Below, piece by piece: positions 8,444 through 17,255 of a stretch of DNA of 64,000 nucleotides. Position 1 is the stretch's first letter. Each line of letters opens with the position of its first letter. The notes below the pieces were generated by a model. The model had not been told where the DNA came from and did no database searches. It saw only the letters and a list, made by a program, of their open reading frames with translations. Both the position numbers and the translations under genes were made by a program. The DNA comes from Poriferisodalis sp965204125 (lineage in GTDB: Bacteria > Actinomycetota > Acidimicrobiia > Acidimicrobiales > Poriferisodalaceae): the NCBI RefSeq assembly GCF_965204125.1, contig NZ_OZ241968.1, positions 248,001 through 312,000 of the forward strand, read 5' to 3'.

Positions 8444-10546
8444 ATGTCCGCCGCCAACGGGGCCCGATCACCCAAGCGCTACCTCAATCGAGAGTTGTCT
8501 TGGCTGGACTTCAACCATCGCGTCCTGGCACTCGCGCATGATCGAGAGCTTCCGCTGCTCGAGCGCATCAGGTTCGTGGCTATCCACGCATCGAATCTCG
8601 ACGAGTTCTTCCAGGTGCGGGTGCCCACGGTGCTCGACTCCATCGAGGCCGGAGTGCGCCAAGCCGGCTCCGACGGGCTGACCCCGCGGGCACAGCTCAA
8701 GGGGATCCAGGCGGCCGCGGCCGAACAGCTCGAGGACGCTTCGTCGCTGTTCGAGGACGAGCTGCGACCGGCACTCGCTGCGGAGGGGATCTCCTTCGTC
8801 GAACCTGACGATCTCGACGCCACCAGCCGCGCCTGGGTAGCCGAGCTCTTCAGCGAGCAGGTGTTCCCAGTGCTGACCCCGCTTGCCGTTGATCCGGCTC
8901 ACCCGTTTCCGTACATCTCTGACCTATCGCTGAACCTGGCCGTGTTCGTCGAGCACTCCCGCAGCGGTCCGTCGTTCGCCCGTGTGAAGGTGCCGCCGAT
9001 CCTGCCGCGATTTCTGGCTCTGCCCGACGAGCACCGCTTCATCACTCTGGAATCGGTCATCGCCTGGCATCTTGACGATCTGTTCCCGGGCGTGAAGCTG
9101 CTGAGCCATAGCACGTTCCGGGTCACCCGCGACGCTGATCTCGACATCGACGACACCGAAACCGATGACCTGCTCAAGCACATGGAGCTCGAGTTGCGCC
9201 AGCGGCGCTTCGGCGGTGCAGTGCGACTCGAGGCCGCGCCCGACCTGGGCAGTGACGCGCTGGACATGCTGACTCGCGAGCTGAAGCTGACGCACGATGA
9301 CGTCTACACCTCGAAAGGACTGCTTGGCCTGTCAGATCTGTTCGAGCTGTACGGCATCGACCGCGACGATCTCAAGACGCCGCCCCACAATCCGCGAACA
9401 CCGCTGCCGCTGCGCGCCTCCACTGAAGCCAGTGCGCTGCTCGTCAGCGGCACCGCGAGCCGGCGAGGCACCGCAGAGGAGTCCGAGACCGGCGCCGACT
9501 TCTTCGACGTGCTCAAACGCCAGGACGTCCTGGTGCATCTGCCGTACGAGTCGTTCACCACCAGCCTCGACGCGTTCATCCGCCAAGCCGCTGACGATCC
9601 AGACGTGCTCGCCATCAAGCTGACCATGTACCGGACTTCGGAGCGGACCCGACTCGTCGATTCGCTCATCCGGGCTGCGGAGCGGGGCAAGCAGGTCGTG
9701 GTGGTCGTGGAGCTGAAGGCCCGCTTCGACGAGCACGCCAACATCGAGTGGGCACGCATCCTGGAGCGCGCGGGCGTGCATGTGGCCTACGGCGTCGTGG
9801 GTCTGAAGACCCACTGCAAGCTGGCCATGGTGGTGCGGCGTGAGCCCCGGGGCATCGCCCACTACTGCTTCGTCGGCACCGGCAACTTCAACGCCGACAC
9901 GGCCCGCATCTACGAGGATTTCGGCCTGCTCACTGCCGACAGGGACTTTGCAGCCGACGTGGCCGCACTGTTCAACTCGCTCACCGGCTACAGCCGCAAG
10001 ACCGACTACCGCAAGCTGGCCGTGGCACCCCACAGCCTCGGTCAATCGCTGGTCAAGCACATTGCAGCCGAGGCCGCCGAGCCCGATGGCCACATTTTCA
10101 TGAAGATGAACGCCATCGTCGACAGCGAGGTGATCGACGCCCTCTATGAGGCATCACAGCAGGGCTGCCGCATCGACCTCGTCGTGCGCGGCATCTGCTG
10201 CCTGGTCCCCGGCGTCGAAGGCATGAGCGAGAACATCTCGGTGCGCAGCATCGTGGGCCGCTTCCTGGAGCACAGCCGGGTGTACCGGTTCGGCAACCGC
10301 GACCGGGGCTACACGATCCTGCTGGGCTCGGCCGATGCCATGCCGCGCAACCTGCGCTATCGCGTGGAGGCGCTAGCGCCCGTGGAGACGCCTGCACTCA
10401 TCAGCGAGCTTGTTGATCTCACCGACATGTACCTCGACGACGGCATCGCCCGCTGGGAACTCGGCAGCGACGGCGAGTGGACCAAGCACTGCGGCACCGA
10501 TCTGCACGAATTGATGCTGAGACTGCACGCCGACCGCCGCCCCTAG
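8444..10546 (+). CDS. ppk1: Polyphosphate kinase 1
   Basis: A 700-residue, full-length PPK1. The N-terminal domain opens with YLNRELSWLDFNHRVL and has SNLDEFFQVRV. The phospholipase-D-like catalytic domains contain VELKARFDEHANIEWA and GLKTHCKLAMV, where the histidine of KTHCK (near residue 455) corresponds to the phosphorylated residue. A second conserved histidine lies in GRFLEHSRVYRF. The enzyme reversibly transfers the ATP gamma-phosphate onto polyphosphate, giving phosphate storage and stress functions. It follows a 197-base intergenic region that holds the promoter and DnaA-box-like repeats. Confidence 0.96.
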   Translation: MSAANGARSPKRYLNRELSWLDFNHRVLALAHDRELPLLERIRFVAIHASNLDEFFQVRVPTVLDSIEAGVRQAGSDGLTPRAQLKGIQAAAAEQLEDASSLFEDELRPALAAEGISFVEPDDLDATSRAWVAELFSEQVFPVLTPLAVDPAHPFPYISDLSLNLAVFVEHSRSGPSFARVKVPPILPRFLALPDEHRFITLESVIAWHLDDLFPGVKLLSHSTFRVTRDADLDIDDTETDDLLKHMELELRQRRFGGAVRLEAAPDLGSDALDMLTRELKLTHDDVYTSKGLLGLSDLFELYGIDRDDLKTPPHNPRTPLPLRASTEASALLVSGTASRRGTAEESETGADFFDVLKRQDVLVHLPYESFTTSLDAFIRQAADDPDVLAIKLTMYRTSERTRLVDSLIRAAERGKQVVVVVELKARFDEHANIEWARILERAGVHVAYGVVGLKTHCKLAMVVRREPRGIAHYCFVGTGNFNADTARIYEDFGLLTADRDFAADVAALFNSLTGYSRKTDYRKLAVAPHSLGQSLVKHIAAEAAEPDGHIFMKMNAIVDSEVIDALYEASQQGCRIDLVVRGICCLVPGVEGMSENISVRSIVGRFLEHSRVYRFGNRDRGYTILLGSADAMPRNLRYRVEALAPVETPALISELVDLTDMYLDDGIARWELGSDGEWTKHCGTDLHELMLRLHADRRP

Positions 10547-10554
10547 CACTCGTG

Positions 10555-10560
10555 TAGACT
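10555..10560 (+). promoter_or_regulatory. Candidate -10 element for a leaderless leuA leader transcript
   Basis: TAGACT matches the actinobacterial TANNNT -10 pattern and lies 7 bases before the leader-peptide GTG. Transcription would therefore begin at or next to the start codon, giving a leaderless mRNA. No good -35 is seen at the right spacing, because the upstream bases are the end of ppk1. Confidence 0.5.
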
Positions 10561-10567
10561 GCTCTCC

Positions 10568-10630
10568 GTGATTCGCGCCTCGACTCACAGCCAACTGCTT
10601 TCCGCTACCGGACTGCTCCTTCTTACCTAG
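10568..10630 (+). CDS. leuL: leuA leader peptide (leucine-rich attenuator peptide, 20 residues)
   Basis: A GTG-started ORF of 20 codons plus TAG. It contains six leucines: a pair at codons 10-11 (CTG CTT) and a run of four at codons 16-19 (CTG CTC CTT CTT), just before the stop. It lies 148 bases upstream of leuA and is followed at once by two RNA hairpins, the second a terminator. Ribosome stalling at the leucine codons when charged leucyl-tRNA is scarce would favour read-through into leuA. This is established logic for leucine operon attenuators; the application here rests on the position and composition of the ORF. Confidence 0.85.
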   Translation: MIRASTHSQLLSATGLLLLT

Positions 10631-10688
10631 GCGAGGACCGCACAGGTCCTCGCCCAACCTCCTGCGCCTCCGGGCCAGGGGGTTTTTT
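10631..10688 (+). terminator. leuA transcription attenuator: pause hairpin plus intrinsic terminator
   Basis: Hairpin one is a perfect 9-bp stem (10631-10639 with 10645-10653, loop GCACA) starting directly after the leader stop. Hairpin two pairs CCTCCTG (10658-10664) with CAGGGGG (10676-10682, one G-U pair). Inside it GCC (10666-10668) pairs with GGC (10673-10675) around a TCCG tetraloop of the stable UNCG class, with one bulged C. Six Ts follow (10683-10688), so hairpin two is an intrinsic terminator. The 3' arm of hairpin one and the 5' arm of hairpin two are close enough for mutually exclusive folding controlled by the leader ribosome. Confidence 0.85.
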
Positions 10689-10777
10689 CGTGGCCCGAAC
10701 ACGACCGATCCACCCGAAACCGACCGATCCGATTTCCCAGAACCCTGAAGCGACCGCCCCAACCGCAGGAGATTCCC

Positions 10778-12505
10778 ATGGCAGACGTCAAGCGCATCAG
10801 CGCCCAGCAGCCGAGCTCGATGCCGTACCGCCTCTATGGCACCTACGCCTACCCCGCGCATCTGCCGGACCGCACGTGGCCCGACAGGATCATCTCGGAG
10901 GCGCCGCTGTGGTGCTCGGTGGACCTGCGCGACGGCAACCAGGCCCTGATCGACCCCATGGACGTGCCGCGCAAGCGCCAGATGTTCGAGGTGCTCGTCG
11001 AGATGGGGTTCAAGGAGATCGAGGTGGGGTTCCCGTCAGCCTCCGCGCCCGACTTCGAGTTCTGCCGCATGCTCGTGGAGGAGGACCTGGTACCCGACGA
11101 CGTCTGGATCCAGGTGCTCACGCAGAGCCGGCCCGAGCTGATCGAGCGCACCTACGAGTCGATCGCCGGGGCCAAGAACGCGATCGTGCACCTGTATAAC
11201 CCGACGTCGGAGCTGCAGCGCCGGGTGGTGTACCGGCTGGACAAAGAGGGCATCCGCGACATCGCCATCTCCGGCACCCGGCTCTGCAGGGAGCTGGCCG
11301 AACGCCATGAAGGCGGGGCGATCCGCTTCGAGTACTCGCCCGAGTCGTTCACGGGCACCGAGATCGACTTCGCACTGGAGGTGTGCAATTCCGTCAGCGC
11401 GGAATGGGGCGCCACCGCCGCGGATCCGATCATCCTGAACCTGCCCGCCACCGTGGAGATGGCGACGCCGAATACCTACGGCGACCTCATCGAGTACTTC
11501 CATCGAAACGTGGACAATCGCGACGCCGTCGTGCTGTCGCTGCACCCTCACAACGACCGCGGCTGCGGCGTGGCGGCGGCAGAGTTCGGCGTGATGGCCG
11601 GAGCTGACCGGGTGGAAGGCACCCTGTTCGGCAACGGCGAGCGCACCGGCAACGTCGACATCATCACGCTGGCGATGAACCTGTTCAGCCAGGGTGTCGA
11701 CCCAGAGCTGGACATCAGCCACATCGACCACCTGCGCCGCATTGCCGAGTACTGCAACCAGCTGCCGGTGCATCCGCGCCATCCCTACGGCGGTGACCTG
11801 GTGTACACGGCGTTCAGCGGCAGCCACCAGGACGCCATCAAGAAGGGCTTCGAAGCGCTGGCCGACGACTACGACTTCTGGGAGGTGCCCTACCTGCCGA
11901 TCGATCCGGCGCATGTGGGCCGCACGTACCAAGACGTCATTCGCGTGAACAGCCAGTCGGGCAAGGGCGGCGTGGCCTACGTGATGAAGAACAGCTTCGG
12001 CCTCGACCTGCCGCGCCGGCTGCAGATCGAGTTCAGCAGCGTGATCCAGGCGATCACCGACGAGGGCGGCGAGATCCTGCCGGAGGCCATCAAGAAGACC
12101 TTCGACGAGACCTACCTGCATGCCGAGTCGCCGTACACCTACTTAGGCCACCGCAGCTACTTCGACTCGGAGTCATCCGACGAGTCAGAGGTGGAGGCCA
12201 CCATCAAGGGCCCCGACGGCGAGGTGCGTGCGAAGGGGCGCGGCAACGGCCCGCTGTCCGCGTTCAAGACCGCATTGGCCGACGCGCTCGGCGTCGAAGT
12301 CAGCCTCGTCGACTACCACGAGCACGCTGTGGGCGCAGGCGCTGATGCCACCGCCGCGGCCTATGTCGAGATCGAGACACCCTCTCGCGACGTGTACTGG
12401 GGCGTCGGGCTGCACTCGAACATCGTCACGGCCAGCTTCCGAGCGCTGCTGTCGGCCATCAACCGCTCGCATCCTGGGCCCGACACAGAGGTCCTCGCCC
12501 GCTGA
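10778..12505 (+). CDS. leuA: 2-isopropylmalate synthase
   Basis: A 575-residue protein of the long actinobacterial LeuA type. The catalytic TIM barrel carries WCSVDLRDGNQALIDPM near residue 45 and the metal-binding SLHPHNDRGCG segment. The C-terminal part (about 430-575) is the leucine-sensing regulatory domain, with SLVDYHEHAVG. The enzyme condenses acetyl-CoA with 2-ketoisovalerate in the first step of leucine synthesis. A GCAGGAGA ribosome site precedes the ATG. Expression is very probably controlled by the attenuator just upstream, on top of allosteric leucine feedback. Confidence 0.96.
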   Translation: MADVKRISAQQPSSMPYRLYGTYAYPAHLPDRTWPDRIISEAPLWCSVDLRDGNQALIDPMDVPRKRQMFEVLVEMGFKEIEVGFPSASAPDFEFCRMLVEEDLVPDDVWIQVLTQSRPELIERTYESIAGAKNAIVHLYNPTSELQRRVVYRLDKEGIRDIAISGTRLCRELAERHEGGAIRFEYSPESFTGTEIDFALEVCNSVSAEWGATAADPIILNLPATVEMATPNTYGDLIEYFHRNVDNRDAVVLSLHPHNDRGCGVAAAEFGVMAGADRVEGTLFGNGERTGNVDIITLAMNLFSQGVDPELDISHIDHLRRIAEYCNQLPVHPRHPYGGDLVYTAFSGSHQDAIKKGFEALADDYDFWEVPYLPIDPAHVGRTYQDVIRVNSQSGKGGVAYVMKNSFGLDLPRRLQIEFSSVIQAITDEGGEILPEAIKKTFDETYLHAESPYTYLGHRSYFDSESSDESEVEATIKGPDGEVRAKGRGNGPLSAFKTALADALGVEVSLVDYHEHAVGAGADATAAAYVEIETPSRDVYWGVGLHSNIVTASFRALLSAINRSHPGPDTEVLAR

Positions 12506-12570
12506 GCCCGCTCTCAAGTTTCGCCGGCGGCAGTCTGTTCGGCAGCCGCGTCGGTGATCCGCCAGCCGAC

Positions 12571-13269
12571 GTGCTGGCGCTGCATGGCTGGGGCCGCAGC
12601 CACACCGACTTCGACACCGCCCTGACCGGTCTTGTCGAGTCGCGAGGAACTACCGGCGCCATCGCGGTTGACCTGCCCGGTTTCGGCGCCAGCCCAGCGC
12701 CGGAAGCGCCGTGCGGCGCCGCCGGCTATGCAGAGATGGTCCGTCCGGTGCTCGACGAATGCAGCCCGCGGGTCGTGCTGATCGGCCACAGCTTCGGGGG
12801 GCGGGTCGCCGTCGAGCTGGCCACGCGATTCCCGGACGCTGTCGCGGCGCTGGTGCTGTGCGGGGTGCCGCTGCTTCGACGAGCCGACCGCCCCGCTGCG
12901 CGGCCAACCCTGCGATATCGCCTCGCTCGCACGGCGCACCGGCGCGGCTTGCTCGGCGACGACGCGATGGAGCGCATGCGGCAGCGCTTCGGCAGCGCCG
13001 ACTACCGCAGCGCTACCGGAGTCATGCGAGATGTGCTCGTGACGGTTGTCAACGAGACCTATGAAGCTCAGCTCGGCGAGATCTCCCAGCCGGTGGAGCT
13101 GGTGTGGGGCGATGGCGACGAGTCGGCACCGGTGGAGGTAGCTCAGCGGGCGTGTGGGATCCTTGCCGACGCCCGGCTGACGGTCCTCGACGGCGTGGGT
13201 CACTTCGTGCCGACCGAGGCTGCGCCGTCGCTCACCGATGCCATTTCACGACGCCTCGACGTGCTGTGA
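12571..13269 (+). CDS. Alpha/beta hydrolase
   Basis: A 232-residue hydrolase as called from GTG 12571. The oxyanion segment LALHGWGRSHTDF, nucleophile elbow GHSFGG, an acid near WGDGDESAP and the final GHFVPTEA histidine make a complete catalytic triad. The frame stays open and reads as coding upstream (LFGSRVGDPPAD) without an ATG or GTG back into leuA. The true start may therefore be a rare codon overlapping the leuA stop, such as CTG 12502, and the protein is probably about 20 residues longer. It may be translationally coupled to leuA. Substrate unknown. Confidence 0.75.
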   Translation: MLALHGWGRSHTDFDTALTGLVESRGTTGAIAVDLPGFGASPAPEAPCGAAGYAEMVRPVLDECSPRVVLIGHSFGGRVAVELATRFPDAVAALVLCGVPLLRRADRPAARPTLRYRLARTAHRRGLLGDDAMERMRQRFGSADYRSATGVMRDVLVTVVNETYEAQLGEISQPVELVWGDGDESAPVEVAQRACGILADARLTVLDGVGHFVPTEAAPSLTDAISRRLDVL

Positions 13270-13319
13270 CAACCTCTGAGGCGCGTGCCTAGCGAACGAC
13301 TGCCTGCGAGCGGGATCAG

Positions 13320-14951
13320 ATGAACCAGATCGTGCTGTGGACGTCGGTCGTCGCCGGCATGATCTCGGCCGCCCGCTGGCTGCGGGTGGCCCAGCGTGAG
13401 CACTACGGCGTCGGCCGAGCGTCGCGATTCGCCCGGCGATGGTGGCTGCTCGACAGGAACAATCGCGTGCTGGCGCTCGCGGCCGCCGCCGGAGTGGTGC
13501 TGAGCGGCACGTTCTGGTGGGCACCGGCGATCACTGCGGCCGCCGTCGCGGTCGGTCCGCAAGGCCTCGATATTCGGGGACGGTCGAGCCCGCTGGCGTG
13601 GACCCGCCGACTCGCCACCGCGGCAACCGCGCTGGCGCTGTTGTGGGCAGTGCTGGTGGGTGCGGGACTGCTGACCGGACTAGCTGAACCGGTGGTGGCG
13701 GTGCTGCTCTTCGGCATGCCGCTGTGGGTGGACCTCTCGCTGGCGATCTTGACACCGCTCGAAGCCGTGCTGTCTCGCCGCTGGGTGCACCGCGCGCAAC
13801 AACGCCTGGACGAGGTCGATCCGGTGCGGGTCGCGGTGACAGGTTCGTATGGCAAGACCACCATCAAGGGCTACCTGCGCCAGCTCGTGGAGGGATCCCG
13901 GGCGGTGGTGGCAACGCCCGCCAGCTTCAACAACACCGCAGGGATATGTCGCAGCGTCAACGAGCACTTGGTGCCCGGCACCGAGGTGTTCATTGCCGAG
14001 ATGGGCACGTTCGGCGCAGGCGAGATTGCCGCCATGACCCGCTGGGTGCGCCCGTCGGTCTCGATACTGGCCTCGATCGGTCCCGTTCACCTCGAGCGCT
14101 TCGGCAGCCTCGACCGCATCGTGGCGGCCAAGGCGGAGATCTTCGCAACGAGTCGCACGGCGATTCTCAACATCGATGCCTACGGATTGAGCGCAGAAGC
14201 CGACCGGTTGGCCGCCTCGGGCTTGCGGGTCATCCGATGCTCGACACAGGATCCGAGCGCGGATGTGACCGTGCTGCCCGTCACTGCACCTGCCGACGCG
14301 CCAGCCAGCGCGTTTGTGAACGAGGCCGCCATCTCGCGTCGTATCACCGTGTTCGGCAGGGAGATCGCCATCGGACCTCTCGGCGGCGCAGCGCCGGCGA
14401 ACGTCGCTTGCGCCGTGGCTGCGGCATCGGTGCTGGGAGTCTCCGACGCAGACATCGCGAGCCGCTTGGGCGACCTGCCGACACCCGACCACCGCCGTAC
14501 CGCCGGCCGCAGCCCCGGGGGGGTCATGGTCATCGACGACACCTACAACTCCAATCCGGCAGGGGCGCGCGCTGCCTTGTCCATGCTGGCGAACACCGAT
14601 GCCGGCCGGCGCGTGGTGGTGACGCCGGGCATGGTCGAACTCGGCCGCAGCCAGGCACACGAGAACCGTCAGCTCGGCGAGCAGGCCGCGGAGATTGCCG
14701 ACGACGTGATCATCGTGGGCAGGACCAACCGGATTGCGCTGCTGGGCGGAGCTGCCGGCTGGGACAGGGCCACCGCGCGCCGAGCGACGCGCGGACGCAG
14801 CGCACGCAGCTTGATCCACGACCGCACCGACGATCGCGCCACGGTTCGCTGCATGGCAGACCGCGAGGAAGCAGTGAAGTGGGTGCGCGCTCATCTCGGC
14901 GCCGGCGATGCCGTTCTGTACGAGAACGACCTCCCCGACCACTACCCCTGA
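13320..14951 (+). CDS. Mur ligase (MurF-like) with N-terminal membrane domain
   Basis: A 543-residue protein. The first about 165 residues are hydrophobic, with perhaps four transmembrane segments, and replace the substrate-binding N-terminal domain of ordinary MurF. The ATPase domain follows: P-loop VAVTGSYGKTTIKG (near residue 180), then FIAEMGTFGAGEI and the IGPVHLERFGS segment. The C-terminal domain carries DDTYNSNPAGARAAL, typical of MurF. MurF adds D-Ala-D-Ala to the UDP-MurNAc tripeptide. The next gene encodes a D-Ala-D-Ala ligase, which supports that assignment, but the membrane domain suggests a different or membrane-localised substrate. Confidence 0.8.
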   Translation: MNQIVLWTSVVAGMISAARWLRVAQREHYGVGRASRFARRWWLLDRNNRVLALAAAAGVVLSGTFWWAPAITAAAVAVGPQGLDIRGRSSPLAWTRRLATAATALALLWAVLVGAGLLTGLAEPVVAVLLFGMPLWVDLSLAILTPLEAVLSRRWVHRAQQRLDEVDPVRVAVTGSYGKTTIKGYLRQLVEGSRAVVATPASFNNTAGICRSVNEHLVPGTEVFIAEMGTFGAGEIAAMTRWVRPSVSILASIGPVHLERFGSLDRIVAAKAEIFATSRTAILNIDAYGLSAEADRLAASGLRVIRCSTQDPSADVTVLPVTAPADAPASAFVNEAAISRRITVFGREIAIGPLGGAAPANVACAVAAASVLGVSDADIASRLGDLPTPDHRRTAGRSPGGVMVIDDTYNSNPAGARAALSMLANTDAGRRVVVTPGMVELGRSQAHENRQLGEQAAEIADDVIIVGRTNRIALLGGAAGWDRATARRATRGRSARSLIHDRTDDRATVRCMADREEAVKWVRAHLGAGDAVLYENDLPDHYP

Positions 14952-15010
14952 TCGCCTCCCGTCCATGAGAACATGGCGCACATGGCGGAGTGCCGTAGAA
15001 CCTCGCTGGT

Positions 15011-16141
15011 GTGCCCATGACCCGTCCCGGCGTGTGTTTCGGCGGACCGTCGCCTGAACACGACATCTCGATTCTCACGGGTTTGCAGGCGGTGCATGCG
15101 CTTGCCGATGCAGGGCGCAACCCAGTGGCGCTGTACTGGTCGCCGGTCGGCACGTGGCACGAGGTGCCGCCCGATATCGAGGCGTCGGCCTTCGCCGAGG
15201 GCCTGCCGCGCTCGGCATCGGAGGTCGAGTTGGCCGCACGCCCCGGCGGCGGGTTTGTGCGCGCAGACCGGCGTCGCCGGCCAGTGCCGGTGGACGTCGT
15301 AGTCAATTGCTGTCACGGCGGCCCGGGCGAGGACGGCGGCTTGCCGGCCCTGTTGGACCTGGCCGGCTTGGCATACACCGGTCCAGGGCAGCGCAGCGCC
15401 GCTATCTGCATGGACAAGCTGGCGTTCAGCGGTGCTACCGAAGCGGCCGGGCTGCCCACGCTGCCGCTCTGGCTGCTCACCGAAGAGTCACCGAGCGATG
15501 ATGCCGCGGCAGATCTGGCCGGCGTTCCGCTGATCGTCAAGCCTCGTTTCGGAGGGTCTTCCATCGGCATCGAGATTGTGGACGACCTAGCGACGGCGCG
15601 GGCGCTGGCGCGTTCGTCGCCGCTGCTGCGTGACGGCGCTGTCGTGCAGCGCTACCTCAGCGACATCACCGACCTGAACATCTCCGTACGCACCTGGCCG
15701 GAGCTGCGGCTGAGCGCCGTGGAACGACCGCTGCGCAGCGACAGCACGATCTACACCTACGCCGAGAAATACCTGACAGGCGAGGGCGGCATGGCCACGG
15801 CGCCGCGCGAGCTGCCCGCCGTGCTGCCGGCAGCCATCGAGTCATCGCTGCGCGCAGCGGCGGTGGAGGTGAGCCACCTCGTGATGGCCCGGTCGGTCAT
15901 GCGCATCGATTTCCTCTGGGATGGCGGTGACGACCCGAGCGGGTTGTGGGTGAACGAGATCAATCCGATTCCCGGCTCGCTGAGCTGGTACTTCTGGTCG
16001 CACGAGGGCGACAGTCTCATAGAACTGCTCGACGACCTCATCGCCGAGGCGCTGGACGGACCCACACGCCGCTTCGTTACCCAAGGCGCCGACGGCACAG
16101 CCCTGCGCTCGGTGGGGTCTATCGCCGCGAAGCTGGCGTGA
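15011..16141 (+). CDS. ddl: D-alanine--D-alanine ligase
   Basis: A 376-residue ATP-grasp enzyme. The N-terminal GGPSPEHDISILTG matches the conserved GGxSxEHxVSxxSG motif. VKPRFGGSSIGIEIV is the ATP-binding loop, and VNEINPIPGSLS carries the metal-binding Asn/Glu and the conserved proline. It dimerises D-alanine for the peptidoglycan stem. The start could be GTG 15011 or ATG 15017. It lies 59 bases after the MurF-like gene, so the products of the two genes likely act in successive steps. Confidence 0.9.
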   Translation: MPMTRPGVCFGGPSPEHDISILTGLQAVHALADAGRNPVALYWSPVGTWHEVPPDIEASAFAEGLPRSASEVELAARPGGGFVRADRRRRPVPVDVVVNCCHGGPGEDGGLPALLDLAGLAYTGPGQRSAAICMDKLAFSGATEAAGLPTLPLWLLTEESPSDDAAADLAGVPLIVKPRFGGSSIGIEIVDDLATARALARSSPLLRDGAVVQRYLSDITDLNISVRTWPELRLSAVERPLRSDSTIYTYAEKYLTGEGGMATAPRELPAVLPAAIESSLRAAAVEVSHLVMARSVMRIDFLWDGGDDPSGLWVNEINPIPGSLSWYFWSHEGDSLIELLDDLIAEALDGPTRRFVTQGADGTALRSVGSIAAKLA

Positions 16142-16151
16142 TTCTCTGCCA

Positions 16152-17192
16152 ATGAGTCGCCGCACCGTCAGCGCAGCGGCCCGGCAGCACGGTCGCGAAG
16201 CTGGCGTGACGCTGCGCCGGGCGTTCGGCGGATGCGCTGTGGCAGTGCTGCTGTCGGCGGCCTGCAGCAGTTCGGGGCTGACCCCCAGCGACGGTGAATC
16301 GAGCAGCCCTGACGACCTCACGGCATGCGAGCGCGAACGTCTGGCCGCAGCCCTCGGCCTGGCCGATGCGGTGGAGCTGTCGTTGCCGCTCGACCCTGCC
16401 GACGAGCCGCTCGCCGACATCGCCCGCGACATCTGCGCGCTCGACTCCGGCACTCCTAGCTCGGTGACAGCGCCGGACACCGGGGTGCGCTCCCCTGCGC
16501 AGGAGCGTGACGCGGCCTTGCCCGCAGCGCTCGTACGTGCGCCTGCGCTCTTCGATCCAGGCGACAGCCCGCCAGGAGACGATCCAGCGCTTGACGAGCT
16601 CTGGGTGGTGTGCGGGCAGGGCTCGGCCAGCGCCTGCAATGCCTTGCTGTACGAGTCTCCCGAGGGCAGCGATTATGAGGCCTTCGCTTTCAGCTGCGGG
16701 GGGCGCGAGAACCTGCACTGCAGCGTGCTGCTCGGCGATCCGGGCGCCGACGCCGGCCTGCTGGGCATCGAATTCGATCCCGAGTCTCCCGCGCCAGGGA
16801 ACATTCCCGAACTGGACGGCTGGTGGGCTGCGTGCGGCGACGGCAGCAGCCGTGCCTGCTCGCAGCTGGTGCTGTCGGCACCAGGCGGATCGGCCTATGC
16901 CAGCTTTGGCTGGACCTGCGGTGGCCGCACCACACGAGACTGCATTTTGCTGGTGGGCGACGACGGCGCTCCGCCGGCGCTCGCCGGCCGGTCGCCCCAG
17001 GATCCACCGCCCGGCGACGACGAGTACCTGGATCAGCTGTGGCAGCGCTGCGGCGCCGCCGACGCACCTGCATGCCGCGACCTGGCCACCTTCGGACCCC
17101 CCGGAAGCGATTACGAGCGGTACGCCCTGTCATGCGGCTGGCGAGCCGTTCGAGCGTGCGCCCGACTATTCGCCGAGCTGTCCACAAACTGA
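16152..17192 (+). CDS. Lipoprotein with three Cys4 repeats
   Basis: A 346-residue predicted lipoprotein. A charged start is followed by a hydrophobic stretch and a lipobox LLSAACSS near residue 37. The mature part has three repeats of about 60-75 residues with the pattern LDxLW..CG....AC..L....PxGSxYExFxxxCGGR...C, beginning near residues 150, 220 and 290; each holds four cysteines, probably disulfide bonded. This repeat is widespread in actinobacterial exported proteins but I know of no proven function. A preceding acidic segment around residue 50-100 shows two further cysteines. It starts 10 bases after ddl. Confidence 0.7.
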   Translation: MSRRTVSAAARQHGREAGVTLRRAFGGCAVAVLLSAACSSSGLTPSDGESSSPDDLTACERERLAAALGLADAVELSLPLDPADEPLADIARDICALDSGTPSSVTAPDTGVRSPAQERDAALPAALVRAPALFDPGDSPPGDDPALDELWVVCGQGSASACNALLYESPEGSDYEAFAFSCGGRENLHCSVLLGDPGADAGLLGIEFDPESPAPGNIPELDGWWAACGDGSSRACSQLVLSAPGGSAYASFGWTCGGRTTRDCILLVGDDGAPPALAGRSPQDPPPGDDEYLDQLWQRCGAADAPACRDLATFGPPGSDYERYALSCGWRAVRACARLFAELSTN

Positions 17193-17255
17193 GCTGATGG
17201 GCGAATTGGGCGGTCGTGCGCGTATCTGGCGCCCGTTGGGGCTAAACAACACGTC

